Shown here one piece after another: positions 1-17,601 of a stretch of DNA of 64,000 nt (position 1 is its first letter; each line of letters starts with the position of its first letter). The stretch comes from Variovorax ginsengisoli (GTDB lineage: Bacteria > Pseudomonadota > Gammaproteobacteria > Burkholderiales > Burkholderiaceae_C): NCBI RefSeq assembly GCF_030486595.1, contig NZ_JAUJZH010000019.1, positions 1 to 64,000 of the forward strand, in the 5' to 3' direction. The notes under the pieces are model-generated. The model was given only the letters and a program-made list of their open reading frames with translations, searched no databases and was not told the origin of the DNA. The position numbers and the translations under genes were made by a program.

Positions 1-110
1 CGGTCAAGCTGATCAACCCGATCGCGATGGAAGAAGGCCTGCGCTTCGCCATCCGTGAAGGCGGCCGCACCGTGGGCTCGGGCGTCGTGGCGAAGATCCT
101 CGACATCTGA
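1..110 (+). CDS. tuf: Elongation factor Tu, C-terminal end (partial)
   Basis: This is the last 35 codons of EF-Tu, the GTPase that delivers aminoacyl-tRNA to the ribosome. The reading frame gives [20 protein letters not shown] followed by [15 protein letters not shown] and a stop, which is the conserved end of domain III. The rest of the gene lies before the window. Its position just upstream of tRNA-Trp, secE and nusG is the usual betaproteobacterial arrangement for one of the two tuf copies. Confidence 0.95.
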   Translation, partial: VKLINPIAMEEGLRFAIREGGRTVGSGVVAKILDI

Positions 111-123
111 TCAAGGATTCCAC

Positions 124-199
124 AGGGGTATAGCTCAATTGGCAGAGCGTCGGTCTCCAAAACCGAAGGTTGTAGGTTCGATTCCTACTGCCCCTGCCA
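124..199 (+). tRNA. tRNA-Trp (anticodon CCA)
   Basis: A 76-nt cloverleaf with the 3' CCA encoded. The 7-bp acceptor stem pairs AGGGGTA with TGCCCCT, the anticodon loop is CTCCAAA (anticodon CCA), and the T-loop is TTCGATT. It lies between tuf and secE, as in many proteobacteria. Confidence 0.97.
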
Positions 200-219
200 C
201 CTAGGTGGCTCCGCAAAAC

Positions 220-244
220 AAGCCCGTCATGTCCTGACGGGCTT
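220..244 (+). terminator. Stem-loop after tRNA-Trp
   Basis: A perfect 10-bp inverted repeat, AAGCCCGTCA / TGACGGGCTT, with a 5-nt loop. It sits between the tRNA and secE. The 3' arm ends in only two T residues, so it may be a weak terminator, an attenuator or a processing site for the tuf–tRNA–secE transcript. Confidence 0.6.
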
Positions 245-304
245 CGGCGTCTGAAATGACGCATTGAATTTGAAGGCCGCAAGGCCGCAGGAACATAGCC
301 CAAG

Positions 305-688
305 ATGGCCACTTCTCAAATCGAAACCGTGAGCACCAATGCGGACAAGGCCAAGCTGGCCGCGGCCGTCGTGCTGGCGGTGGGCGCCATCGTGGCGTTC
401 TACCTGCTCGCGCGCCAGGGTGCCGTGGTGCAGTGGGTCGCTTTGCTGGTGGGCCTGGCTGCTGCCGTGGGCGCTTTCGGAAGCTCCGAGAGCGGCCGCC
501 AGCTGTGGGCCTTCGGCCGCGATTCGTGGCGCGAGGTCAAGAAGGTCGTCTGGCCGACCCGCAAGGAAACGATCCAGATGACGGCTTACGTGTTCGCCTT
601 CGTGGCGATCATGTCCATCTTCCTTTGGCTCACCGACAAGACGCTCGAATGGGTGTTTTTCGACCTCATTCTGGGCTGGAGAAAATAA
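305..688 (+). CDS. secE: Preprotein translocase subunit SecE
   Basis: SecE is the small essential subunit that clamps the SecY channel in the inner membrane. The 127-residue product is the full three-helix form typical of Proteobacteria. Hydrophobic segments lie at about residues 18–37, 44–60 and 95–112, and the conserved amphipathic stretch [15 protein letters not shown] precedes the last helix. Its stop TAA overlaps the nusG start by one base (TAATG), so the two genes are co-transcribed and probably translationally coupled. Confidence 0.97.
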   Translation: MATSQIETVSTNADKAKLAAAVVLAVGAIVAFYLLARQGAVVQWVALLVGLAAAVGAFGSSESGRQLWAFGRDSWREVKKVVWPTRKETIQMTAYVFAFVAIMSIFLWLTDKTLEWVFFDLILGWRK

Positions 689-1290
689 TGACTGACGAAG
701 CCGTCGAAGCAGAAGCCACGCCGGAAATCAATCCGCTGCTGGCGCCCGCCGCCAACCCGGACCTGCGCTGGTACGTGGTGCATGCCTATTCCGGCATGGA
801 AAAGGCGGTCGAACGCAACATCCTCGAGCGAATCAACCGCGCCGGCATGCAAAGCAAGTTCGGCCGCATCCTGGTCCCGACCGAAGAAGTGGTCGAGATC
901 AAGAACGGCCAGAAGCGCACCACCGAGCGCCGCTTCTTCCCGGGCTACGTGCTGGTCGAGATGATCATGGACGACGAGAGCTGGCACCTGGTGAAGCACA
1001 CCAACAAGGTGACCGGTTTCGTCGGTGGCGCCAAGAACCGCCCGGCCCCGATTTCCCAGAAGGAAGTCGAGGACATCGTGAGCCAGATGCAGCAAGGCAC
1101 CGAGAAGCCCCGCCACAAGGTGGAGTTCATCGTCGGCGAGTTCGTGCGCGTCAAGGAAGGCCCGTTCACGGACTTCAACGGCACGGTCGAGGAAGTCAAC
1201 TACGAGAAGAGCAAGGTGCGCGTGTCGGTCATGATCTTCGGCCGCGCGACGCCTGTCGAACTCGAATTCGCTCAGGTCGAAAAGACCTGA
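688..1290 (+). CDS. nusG: Transcription termination/antitermination protein NusG
   Basis: NusG binds the RNA polymerase clamp, promotes processive elongation, and links polymerase to Rho or to the ribosome. The 200-residue protein has an N-terminal NGN domain ([29 protein letters not shown]) and a C-terminal KOW domain ([21 protein letters not shown] region). The first 30 residues are a short acidic and alanine/proline-rich extension. The ATG at 688 was chosen because it overlaps the secE stop and gives the family's usual length. Confidence 0.97.
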   Translation: MTDEAVEAEATPEINPLLAPAANPDLRWYVVHAYSGMEKAVERNILERINRAGMQSKFGRILVPTEEVVEIKNGQKRTTERRFFPGYVLVEMIMDDESWHLVKHTNKVTGFVGGAKNRPAPISQKEVEDIVSQMQQGTEKPRHKVEFIVGEFVRVKEGPFTDFNGTVEEVNYEKSKVRVSVMIFGRATPVELEFAQVEKT

Positions 1291-1294
1291 GACC

Positions 1295-1367
1295 TTGCGG
1301 GACAGACCACGCGAAGCGTGCTCTGAGCCTGTGATATTGCGGGACAGACCACGCGAAGCGTGCTCTG
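1295..1367 (+). repeat. Two tandem 31-bp hairpin repeats between nusG and rplK
   Basis: The 31-bp unit beginning TTGCGGGACAGACCACGCGA occurs at 1295–1325 and again at 1337–1367 with no difference. Each unit contains CACGC-GAA-GCGTG. The second copy can extend to a longer stem in which GACAGA pairs with the following TCTGTC. The repeats occupy the space between nusG and the rplK leader and could act as terminators or as REP-like elements. Confidence 0.75.
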
Positions 1368-1489
1368 TCCTCAACTGATTAGGTTGTCTGCGCTCCCCGA
1401 CTCGGCGCAGACAGAAGCAAAGAGTCGTTTGACCCCGGGGAGCCCAGGCCTACAAAAGCCCAGGCGTCATCACCCGCAAGGAGAAAAGC

Positions 1490-1921
1490 ATGGCGAAAAA
1501 AATCGTCGGCTTCATCAAGCTGCAAGTCCCAGCTGGTAAAGCCAATCCCTCACCGCCGATCGGTCCCGCACTGGGCCAACGCGGTTTGAACATCATGGAA
1601 TTCTGCAAGGCGTTCAACGCGCAGACCCAAGGCGTCGAGCCGGGCCTGCCGCTGCCGGTGGTCATCACCGCGTTCGCCGACAAGAGCTTCACCTTCATCA
1701 TCAAGACGCCGCCGGCGATCACCTTGATCAAGAAGGCCATCAAGCTCGAGAAGGGTTCCGCACGTCCGCACACGGACAAGGTCGGCAAGATCACCCGCGC
1801 ACAGCTCGAGGAAATCGCCAAGGCCAAGATGAAGGACCTGACGGCCGCCGATCTGGACGCCGCGGTTCGTACCATCGCCGGCTCGGCCCGCTCGATGGGC
1901 GTGAATGTGGAGGGCGTGTAA
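1490..1921 (+). CDS. rplK: 50S ribosomal protein L11
   Basis: L11 forms the GTPase-associated centre of the 50S subunit with 23S rRNA. The 143-residue product has the canonical start [20 protein letters not shown] and the proline-rich [17 protein letters not shown] motif. AAGGAG lies shortly upstream of the ATG. The stop TAA is followed immediately by the rplA ATG. In E. coli, L1 controls translation of this operon by binding the leader; the 120-nt leader here could hold such a site, although I did not identify one. Confidence 0.98.
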   Translation: MAKKIVGFIKLQVPAGKANPSPPIGPALGQRGLNIMEFCKAFNAQTQGVEPGLPLPVVITAFADKSFTFIIKTPPAITLIKKAIKLEKGSARPHTDKVGKITRAQLEEIAKAKMKDLTAADLDAAVRTIAGSARSMGVNVEGV

Positions 1922-2620
1922 ATGGCCAAGATCACCAAGAAGCAAAAGACCCTCGTGGGCAAGGTCGACAGCAACAAGCTGTACCCGCTGGCCGATGCGA
2001 TCGTGCTCGTGAAGGACGCAGCCACCGCCAAGTTCGATGAGTCCATCGACGTCGCGGTGCAGCTCGGCATCGACGCCAAGAAGTCGGACCAGGTCGTTCG
2101 CGGCGCCGTCGTGCTGCCCAACGGCACCGGCAAGACCAAGCGCGTGGCCGTGTTCGCCCAGGGCGCCAAGGCTGAAGAAGCCAAGGCCGCCGGCGCCGAC
2201 ATCGTCGGCATGGACGATCTGGCTGCGATGGTGAAGGCTGGCGACATGCCCTTCGACGTCGTGATCGCCGCACCGGACGCGATGCGCGTGGTCGGTACGC
2301 TGGGCCAGATCCTCGGCCCGCGCGGCCTGATGCCCAACCCGAAAGTCGGCACCGTGACGCCCGACGTCGCGACCGCCGTCAAGAACGCCAAGGCTGGCCA
2401 GGTCCAGTTCCGCGTCGACAAGGCCGGCATCGTGCACGGCACGATCGGCCGCCGTTCGTTCGACAACGAAAAGCTGCAGGGCAACCTCGCCGCGCTGATC
2501 GACGCCCTGGTCAAGGCCAAGCCGGCGACCAGCAAGGGTGTCTACCTGCGCAAGGTGGCCGTGTCGTCGACGATGGGTCTGGGTGTCCGCGTGGACACGC
2601 AAACCATCGCCGCAAGCTGA
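1922..2620 (+). CDS. rplA: 50S ribosomal protein L1
   Basis: L1 binds 23S rRNA at the mobile L1 stalk near the E site and is also the translational repressor of the rplK-rplA operon. The 232-residue protein has the conserved [12 protein letters not shown] and [12 protein letters not shown] segments. Its start codon directly abuts the rplK stop, which implies translational coupling. Confidence 0.98.
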   Translation: MAKITKKQKTLVGKVDSNKLYPLADAIVLVKDAATAKFDESIDVAVQLGIDAKKSDQVVRGAVVLPNGTGKTKRVAVFAQGAKAEEAKAAGADIVGMDDLAAMVKAGDMPFDVVIAAPDAMRVVGTLGQILGPRGLMPNPKVGTVTPDVATAVKNAKAGQVQFRVDKAGIVHGTIGRRSFDNEKLQGNLAALIDALVKAKPATSKGVYLRKVAVSSTMGLGVRVDTQTIAAS

Positions 2621-2880
2621 GCGTTGATATGAGATTTGCCTCGCCCGTCGAACGGTGAGGCGGATGTGGTGGGTCGGGGCAGCTCTTCAGGTTGCCCCGG
2701 GCCATCCAAGACCGCTGGTGTGCAGGTCGCCTGCACTTAATCCCCCGGCCTTTGCCGGGCAGCCAGCGCAGATGGCGACCCCACTGCAAGGAATTTGTGT
2801 TTTTGTTCCGAACAGTTGGTCGCTGCATGAAGCGCGATCCGAGGCTCCCCGCCGAGGATCGCATTGAAAAGGAGTAGACC
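2621..2880 (+). promoter_or_regulatory. rplJL leader region (L10 leader-like)
   Basis: The 260 bp before rplJ hold several stable stem-loops: GCCTC/GAGGC at about 2639–2661, GGGGCA/TGCCCC at about 2675–2699, and GCGATCC/GGATCGC at 2834–2862. The last lies just ahead of the Shine-Dalgarno AAAAGGAG (2867–2874) and the TTG start. In other bacteria this position carries the L10 leader, where the L10(L12)4 complex represses translation. The assignment here rests on position and structure only. Confidence 0.55.
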
Positions 2881-3414
2881 TTGAGTCTGAATCGCAGTGA
2901 GAAAGAAGCGGTCATCAGTGATGTGACCAGCCTCGCCGCAAAAGCTCAAACGCTCGTGATGGCGGAATACCGTGGCATCACGGTGGCCGATATGACCAAA
3001 CTGCGTACCGATGCACGCAGCAAGGGTGTGACCCTCAGCGTGTTGAAGAACACGCTGGCACGCCGTGCTGTCGCTGGTAGCGCGTTTGAGATCATCGGCG
3101 ACCAGATGACCGGTCCGCTGATCTATGGCTTCTCCGAAGACGCCGTGGCCGCCGCGAAAGTGGTGGCCGATTTCGCGAAGACCAACGACAAGTTGGTGAT
3201 TCGCGGCGGTGCATTCGGTGGCAAGGCCCTGGACGTCGAAGGCGTGAAGCAACTGGCCAACATCCCTTCCAAGGAAGTGCTGCTGGCGCAATTGCTGGGC
3301 TTGATGCAATCCCCGATCTCTCGTACCGCCCGCGTGCTCGCGGCGCTGGCCGAGAAGCGTGGTGGTGGCGAAGCACAGGCGGAAGCTCCCGCCGCAGAAG
3401 CGCAGGCCGCCTGA
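2881..3414 (+). CDS. rplJ: 50S ribosomal protein L10
   Basis: L10 anchors the L7/L12 stalk dimers to the ribosome. The 177-residue product begins [14 protein letters not shown] and contains [16 protein letters not shown] and the [10 protein letters not shown] rRNA-binding region. The C-terminal tail is rich in alanine and glutamate ([14 protein letters not shown]). The start is TTG at 2881, 6 nt after AAAAGGAG; no ATG or GTG in frame fits the conserved N-terminus. The rare start codon may contribute to feedback control. Confidence 0.96.
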   Translation: MSLNRSEKEAVISDVTSLAAKAQTLVMAEYRGITVADMTKLRTDARSKGVTLSVLKNTLARRAVAGSAFEIIGDQMTGPLIYGFSEDAVAAAKVVADFAKTNDKLVIRGGAFGGKALDVEGVKQLANIPSKEVLLAQLLGLMQSPISRTARVLAALAEKRGGGEAQAEAPAAEAQAA

Positions 3415-3457
3415 GCCTTGCGTTTGACAAATTCAACCCAATTGTTAGGAAACAAAA

Positions 3458-3832
<375 letters not shown>

Positions 3833-3848
3833 TTCAGTCTCCCCAGAG

Positions 3849-3880
3849 GGCTGGAGGTGCTGCAAGGCCCTCCAGCCTTT
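3849..3880 (+). terminator. rplL–rpoB attenuator stem-loop
   Basis: A 9-bp stem GGCTGGAGG / CCTCCAGCC with an 11-nt loop is followed by TTT. It lies 17 bp after the rplL stop, where many bacteria have a partial terminator that lowers rpoBC expression relative to the ribosomal genes. Confidence 0.7.
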
Positions 3881-4092
3881 GCCGCTTTCAGAGCGCACCC
3901 AAAAGTCGGCTTGTTGACGCGAAAACAAGACGATTTTTGAGTGTCTTCTGACCCCGACTGCAGAAGACCCCCTTGGTTCGGGCGATGTGCAACGCATCGC
4001 CGTCCGCCAGGGCTGGTAGTGGCCAGCCGCCAAGGAGAGTGGTGCTCGCGCACCTCACCACGTCGCTGAAGATCTCAAGCTCCGGAGCTCTC

Positions 4093-8217
<4,125 letters not shown>

Positions 8218-8237
8218 GCCAACAAGGAAAGAGTCAC

Positions 8238-12476
<4,239 letters not shown>

Positions 12477-12509
12477 CTGGTTAGCATCTCCGGCCATGAC
12501 CGGAATCCG

Positions 12510-12546
12510 AAGCCCCCTTTCCGCCCGCGGATCGGGGGCTTTTTCT
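12510..12546 (+). terminator. rpoBC operon rho-independent terminator
   Basis: The stem AGCCCCC / GGGGGCT is followed by a T-rich run (TTTTTCTTTT). A smaller TCCGG/CCGGA hairpin lies just before it at 12488–12503. The pair closes the long ribosomal protein–RNA polymerase transcription unit. Confidence 0.88.
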
Positions 12547-12566
12547 TTTGCATGGGAGCCTGCGCC

Positions 12567-13163
12567 ATGAACGGCATGCCGGACTCCCTGCCATTTTGGA
12601 TCGGCGGCGCGCTCGCGCTGTTCTGGTTCGTCGGCGCCTACAACCGGCTGATGCGGCTGCGTTCGGGCGCCCTGCAGGCCTATGCGACGCTCGACGCCGC
12701 GCTGGTGCGCCAGCTCGAGTTCGTGCAGGCGCGTGCCGCCGAGGCCGATGCGGCCGATGCAGGGGGAGCCGAACCGCCATCCGACGCTTCGCTGCAGGCG
12801 GCCTCGGGCCAGCTCGCCACCTTGCTGGCCGCCACCCGCCTGCGGGCGCTCGACCCGGCCGGCATCGCCGCGCTGGGCACCGCCCTGCACGTGATGGTGG
12901 CGGCCTGGCAGCGCCTGCATCCGGATGCGGTCGTCAGCTTCGAGGCCGACGGCACGCTGTCGCGTCCCGCGCCGCTGAACGGCAAGGACGAGCTGCTGCC
13001 AGACAGCGCACCGATCGCCTGGCCCGAGCCTTCCGCCGCGGCGGAAATCGCCCGCGGCCAATTCAACCTCGCAGTGGCGCAGTACAACGCGGCGATCGGC
13101 CAGTTTCCAGCGCTCATCGTGGCGTGGATCATGCAGCTACGGCCTGCGGCCCCGTTGCGCTGA
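12567..13163 (+). CDS. LemA-like membrane-anchored protein
   Basis: The 198-residue product has one N-terminal membrane segment (WIGGALALFWFVGAYNRLMRL). It is followed by YATLDAALVRQLEFVQ and, near the C-terminus, FNLAVAQYNAAIGQFPALIVAW. This pattern of a membrane anchor, then a long helical domain ending in a YN...I..FP signature, matches the LemA family, whose biochemical role is unsettled. The middle is alanine-rich. An ATG at 12552 would add five residues. It lies just after the rpoC terminator and before rsmB, so it probably has its own promoter. Confidence 0.7.
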   Translation: MNGMPDSLPFWIGGALALFWFVGAYNRLMRLRSGALQAYATLDAALVRQLEFVQARAAEADAADAGGAEPPSDASLQAASGQLATLLAATRLRALDPAGIAALGTALHVMVAAWQRLHPDAVVSFEADGTLSRPAPLNGKDELLPDSAPIAWPEPSAAAEIARGQFNLAVAQYNAAIGQFPALIVAWIMQLRPAAPLR

Positions 13164-13221
13164 GCCGCTCGGCCGGCGACGCCGCCCTCCTCGTCCCCAG
13201 CGCCCTTACCATCGACCCAAG

Positions 13222-14586
13222 TTGCCAGATCATTCAGACCCCATTTCCGATTCGCCACAGGCTTCCCCGCCGCTGTGGCGCCAGTTGCAGCTGACCGCCG
13301 CGACGCTCGCCTCTATTCGCGCCGGCGTGTCGGGCTCGGTCGCCTTCGAGGCCGTCGAGCCGGGCCTGCGTCCGGGCGTCCAGGCGCTGGGTTTCCAGGT
13401 GCTGCGCTGGCTCGGTCGGGCCGAGGCGCTGCGGCGCCAGCTGGCCAAGCGGACCCCGCCTCCAGCGGCTGACGCCCTGCTTTGCACGGCGCTGGCGCTG
13501 GCCTGGGACGGCGAGCGTTCGCCCTACGAACCCTTCACGCTGGTCGACCAGGCGGTCGAGGCCGCCAAGCGCAATCCGGGAACCCGGGCCCAGGCCAGCT
13601 TCGTCAACGCCTGCCTGCGGCGCTTCCTGCGCGAGCGCGACGAGCTGGTGTCGATCACCGACCGCGAACCGGTCGCGCAGTGGAATCACCCGCGCTGGTG
13701 GATCGAGCGGTTGAAGCGCCAGCATCCGCGCGACTGGCAGCGCGTGCTGGCGGCCGACAACAACCAGGCGCCGATGACCTTGCGCGTCAACCTGCGCAAG
13801 ACCAGCGTCGCCGCCTTCCGCCAGGGCCTGGCGGCCGTGGAGCTGCCGTCGGTGCCGGTGGGCGCCAGCGGCTTGCAGCTCGCGCGCGCCCGCCCGGTGA
13901 GCCAGATTCCCGGATTCGCCGAGGGCGAATGCTCGGTGCAGGATGCGGCGGCCCAGGTCGCCGCCCCCTTGCTGCTGTCCGGCCTCGACCTGCGCCGCGA
14001 TGCGCCGCTGCGGGTGCTGGACGCCTGCGCGGCACCGGGCGGCAAGACGGCGCACCTGCTCGAGGCGGCCGGCAGTGCCGCCATCGAGGTCACGGCGCTG
14101 GAGGTCGATCCGGTTCGCGCCCGGCGCATCGACGAGACCCTGGCGCGGCTCGGCCTCGGCGCCAAGGTCGTGGTCGCCGACGCCTCGCGCCCGGCCGACT
14201 GGTGGGACGGCCGGGCTTTCGATGCCATCTTGCTCGACGCCCCATGCACCGCTTCGGGCATCGTCCGCCGCCACCCCGACGTGCGCTGGCTGCGGCGCGA
14301 AAGCGACATCGAGCAGCTGGCGCTCCAGCAGGCGATGCTGCTGGCCGGCCTGTGGCCGCTGGTCCGGCCGGGCGGGCGCCTGCTGTATTGCACCTGTTCG
14401 GTGTTTTTCGAGGAAGGCGCGCACCAGATCGAGGCGTTCCTTGCACACAACACCGATGCCCGTTTGCTGCCTTCGCCGGGCCATTTGCTGCCCCAAAGCG
14501 GCGTGAATGCGCGTGGCGTCCCGGACAATGCCTTGGGTGACCACGACGGTTTCTTCTACGCGCTGCTTGAAAAGCTGCCCCGCTGA
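13222..14586 (+). CDS. rsmB: 16S rRNA m5C967 methyltransferase RsmB
   Basis: RsmB methylates C967 of 16S rRNA using S-adenosylmethionine. The 454-residue protein has an N-terminal NusB-like helical domain (about residues 10–150) and a Rossmann methyltransferase domain. The latter has the SAM-binding motif LDACAAPGGKTAHLLE, motif IV DAPCTASG (339–346) and motif VI CTCS (390–393), which supply the two conserved cysteines. The only suitable start is TTG at 13222; no closer ATG preserves the N-terminal domain. It is followed closely by the DUF4390 gene. Confidence 0.93.
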   Translation: MPDHSDPISDSPQASPPLWRQLQLTAATLASIRAGVSGSVAFEAVEPGLRPGVQALGFQVLRWLGRAEALRRQLAKRTPPPAADALLCTALALAWDGERSPYEPFTLVDQAVEAAKRNPGTRAQASFVNACLRRFLRERDELVSITDREPVAQWNHPRWWIERLKRQHPRDWQRVLAADNNQAPMTLRVNLRKTSVAAFRQGLAAVELPSVPVGASGLQLARARPVSQIPGFAEGECSVQDAAAQVAAPLLLSGLDLRRDAPLRVLDACAAPGGKTAHLLEAAGSAAIEVTALEVDPVRARRIDETLARLGLGAKVVVADASRPADWWDGRAFDAILLDAPCTASGIVRRHPDVRWLRRESDIEQLALQQAMLLAGLWPLVRPGGRLLYCTCSVFFEEGAHQIEAFLAHNTDARLLPSPGHLLPQSGVNARGVPDNALGDHDGFFYALLEKLPR

Positions 14587-14599
14587 AAGGCGCTGGCCG

Positions 14600-15199
14600 G
14601 TGCGGCTGGCTGCGCTCCTGATCCTCGTCGTTGCCTTGTCGGCCTGGCTGACCGGCACCGCGCGGGCCGATTCGCGCAACGCGGCGATCACGCAGCTGCG
14701 GCTCGAGCAGGCCGACGACGGCGTCTACCTCACGGCCCAGGTCCAGTTCGACCTGGCGCCGGTGGTCGAGGAGGTGCTCGAGAAGGGCATCGCGATCTAT
14801 TTCGTGGCCGAAGCCGAGCTGTACCGGGAACGTTGGTACTGGACCGATCTCAAAGTGGCTCAGGCGGCGCGCTACATGCGGCTGGCCTACCAGCCCCTGA
14901 CCCGCCGATGGCGCCTCAACGTGTCCCCCGTTCCCATCACCAATTCCGGCTTCGGCGTGTCGCTGAACCAGAACTTCGACACCCTGGCCGATGCGCTCGA
15001 GGTCATCAGCCGGATCGGCCGCCTGCGGCTCGGCGACCTGGCCGAGATCGGTGACGACCCGTCCCACGCCGTGAGTTTCCGCTTCCGGCTCGACACCTCC
15101 CAGCTGCCGCGGCCGTTCCAGATCGGCGCGGTCGGCCAGAGCGACTGGAACATCTCGGTCGAGAAGAACGCCCGGCTGCCGCTGGAGAAGTCGAAGTGA
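14600..15199 (+). CDS. DUF4390 domain exported protein
   Basis: The product begins with a clean signal peptide (VRLAALLILVVALSAWLTG, then TARA/DS) and continues as a beta-rich domain. That domain includes LEQADDGVYLTAQVQFDLAP and WRLNVSPVPITNSGFGVSLN, the conserved region of the DUF4390 family of unknown function found next to NtrY-like kinases. I place the start at GTG 14600, 9 nt after AAAGG; the frame is open upstream to an ATG at 14507 inside rsmB, which would spoil the signal peptide. Its stop overlaps the kinase start (GTGA), so the two are coupled. Confidence 0.8.
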   Translation: MRLAALLILVVALSAWLTGTARADSRNAAITQLRLEQADDGVYLTAQVQFDLAPVVEEVLEKGIAIYFVAEAELYRERWYWTDLKVAQAARYMRLAYQPLTRRWRLNVSPVPITNSGFGVSLNQNFDTLADALEVISRIGRLRLGDLAEIGDDPSHAVSFRFRLDTSQLPRPFQIGAVGQSDWNISVEKNARLPLEKSK

Positions 15200-17523
15200 G
15201 CACCGACCCGCGGGTCGCGCCGCGGGCGTCGCCGGCGGCGCGGCGATCGCGTGCCATCCGCTGGGCCATCGGGGTGGTGGCCGCGCTGGTCACGGCGATC
15301 GGCCTGGTGCTGATGTTCCTGCTGGCGCAGGCCACCAACAACCGTGCCCTCTACGAGCGCAACTACACCCGCCTGTTCGGCATCAACGTGGTGGTGGCGG
15401 CGGTGCTGGTCATCGTCATCGGCTGGGTCGCGTTCCGGCTGCTGCGCCGGCTTCGGCAGGGCAAGTTCGGCAGCCGGCTGCTGATCAACTTGGCCATGAT
15501 CTTCGCGCTGGTTGGCGTGGTGCCGGGCCTGCTGGTGTACGTGGTCTCCTACCAGTTCGTCGCTCGCTCGATCGAGAGCTGGTTCGACGTCAAGGTCGAA
15601 GGGGCGCTCGACGCCGGCCTCAACCTAGGGCGCGCCACGCTCGACTCGCTGGCCGACGACCTCGCGAGCAAGACACGCACCGCCAGCGCGCAGCTGGCCA
15701 ACGTGCCGGACACGCGCGCCGGGCTGGTGCTCGAGCGCATCCGCGACCAGCTGGGCGCCACCGATGTGATCCTCTGGACCGGCAGCGGCCAGCTGGTGGC
15801 CAGCGCGGGCGCGTCGCGCTTCCAACTCAGTCCCGAGCGGCCGAACCAGCAGCAGCTGCGGCAGGTCCGTGGCGATCGCGCCGTCGCCCACATCGAGGGA
15901 CTCGACGAAACGCCGATGCCCGGTGCGCCGGCACCGGTCGCCAGCGTCAGGGCGCTGGCGCTGGTGCAGAGCCAGGGCTTCGAGTTCAACACCGAGCCGC
16001 GCTTTTTGCAGGTCACCCAGCCGCTGCCGCCGGCGGTCGTGAGCAATGCCCTGGCGGTGCAGGAGGCCAACCGCGAGTACCAGGAGCGGGCGCTGGCGCG
16101 CGAGGGCCTGCGCCGGATGTACATCGGCACGCTGACCCTGACGTTGTTCCTGGCGGTCTTCGGTGCCGTGCTGCTGGCCGTGCTGTTCGGCACCCAGCTG
16201 GCCCGGCCGCTGCTGGTGCTGGCCGATGGCGTGCGGCAGGTGGCCGCCGGCGACCTGCGGCCCACCGCGGTGCTCCAGGGCCGCGACGAGCTCGGCGGGC
16301 TCACGCGTTCCTTCGCGGTCATGACGCAGCAGCTGGCCGATGCGCGCAGCGTGGTCGAGAAGACCATGGGCGAGCTCGATGCCGCCCGCTCGAACCTGCA
16401 GACCATCCTGGACAACCTGACCTCGGGCGTGATCGTGCTCGACGCCCGCGGCTTCATCCGCTCGACCAACCCGGGCGCGACGCGCGTCCTGCGGGCGCCG
16501 CTGGCGGCCTTCGAAGGCCAGCAACTGGCCGAAGTCCCGGGCCTGGCGGAATTCGCGCAGAACGTTCAGCAGCAGTTCGGCGATTTCGAGGTCGAGCGGC
16601 TGCAGCACGGCCTCGACCACTGGCAGCACGCCTTCGAGCTGCATGCCGCCGGCGACGCCATGGGGCAGGACACGATCAACATCGTGGCCCGCGGCGCCGA
16701 GCTGCCGGGGGCCGAGCGGCTGCTGGTGTTCGACGACATCTCCGAAATCGTCTCGGCACAGCGCGCGCAGGCCTGGGGCGAAGTGGCGCGGCGGCTGGCG
16801 CACGAGATCAAGAACCCGCTGACGCCAATCCAGCTCTCGGCCGAACGGCTCGAGATGAAGCTCTCAGGCAAGGTCGCCCAGCCCGAGCAGGCGATCCTCA
16901 CCAAGTCGGTCAAGACCATCGTCGACCAGGTCGATGCCATGAAGCGGCTGGTCAACGAGTTCCGCGACTATGCGCGGTTGCCTGCCGCCGATCTGCGGCC
17001 GGTCGACCTGAATGCGCTGGTCCTCGACGTGCTGCACCTCTATCCGCACGAGAACGCGACGGTGGCGCTGCGCCCAGAACTCGACGAGCGCTGCCCGCCG
17101 ATCCGTGCCGACGAGCAGCAGATCCGGCAGGTGATTCACAACCTGTTGCAAAACGCCCAGGACGCGGCCGAGGCGAACGCCGGGCGGACCGGGCAGGCCG
17201 CCGAGGTCGTGATCCGCACCCGGCTCGGCGAATCCGGCCAGCGGGTGCGCCTCACGGTGCAGGACAGCGGTGCCGGTTTTGCCGAGCACATCCTCAAGCG
17301 GGCCTTCGAGCCCTACGTCACGACCAAGGCCAAGGGCACCGGGCTGGGCCTGGCGGTGGTCAAGAAGATCGCGGACGAGCACGGCGCCCGGATCGAACTT
17401 TCGAACCGCATGGTCGAGGGGGCTGTGGCGGGTGCGCAAGTCTCGTTATCATTCGCGCTTGCAGCACAGCCGCAGGGAGCGGTCGCTCACACCGAAGATT
17501 CGAAGTCATCCACCCTTCTCTGA
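15196..17523 (+). CDS. NtrY-like membrane sensor histidine kinase
   Basis: A 775-residue inner-membrane sensor kinase. It has two or three N-terminal membrane segments (about residues 17–42, 54–75 and 95–120), a periplasmic or dCache-like region, another membrane helix near 313–335, a HAMP linker and a PAS region (about 395–500). The HisKA domain carries the phospho-acceptor His536 in AHEIKNPLTPIQLSAERLE, and the ATPase domain carries HNLLQNAQDA and GTGLGLAVVKKI. This layout is that of NtrY, which responds to nitrogen or redox signals in other bacteria. It overlaps the upstream DUF4390 gene and is followed by its presumed partner regulator. Confidence 0.9.
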   Translation: MSTDPRVAPRASPAARRSRAIRWAIGVVAALVTAIGLVLMFLLAQATNNRALYERNYTRLFGINVVVAAVLVIVIGWVAFRLLRRLRQGKFGSRLLINLAMIFALVGVVPGLLVYVVSYQFVARSIESWFDVKVEGALDAGLNLGRATLDSLADDLASKTRTASAQLANVPDTRAGLVLERIRDQLGATDVILWTGSGQLVASAGASRFQLSPERPNQQQLRQVRGDRAVAHIEGLDETPMPGAPAPVASVRALALVQSQGFEFNTEPRFLQVTQPLPPAVVSNALAVQEANREYQERALAREGLRRMYIGTLTLTLFLAVFGAVLLAVLFGTQLARPLLVLADGVRQVAAGDLRPTAVLQGRDELGGLTRSFAVMTQQLADARSVVEKTMGELDAARSNLQTILDNLTSGVIVLDARGFIRSTNPGATRVLRAPLAAFEGQQLAEVPGLAEFAQNVQQQFGDFEVERLQHGLDHWQHAFELHAAGDAMGQDTINIVARGAELPGAERLLVFDDISEIVSAQRAQAWGEVARRLAHEIKNPLTPIQLSAERLEMKLSGKVAQPEQAILTKSVKTIVDQVDAMKRLVNEFRDYARLPAADLRPVDLNALVLDVLHLYPHENATVALRPELDERCPPIRADEQQIRQVIHNLLQNAQDAAEANAGRTGQAAEVVIRTRLGESGQRVRLTVQDSGAGFAEHILKRAFEPYVTTKAKGTGLGLAVVKKIADEHGARIELSNRMVEGAVAGAQVSLSFALAAQPQGAVAHTEDSKSSTLL

Positions 17524-17601
17524 GCGCTGGCGGCGCCGGGCGGGCGTGGATCCGCAAACGAACTGATTACTCTAACTACAACGCGCACAACTCAAGCACA
17601 C

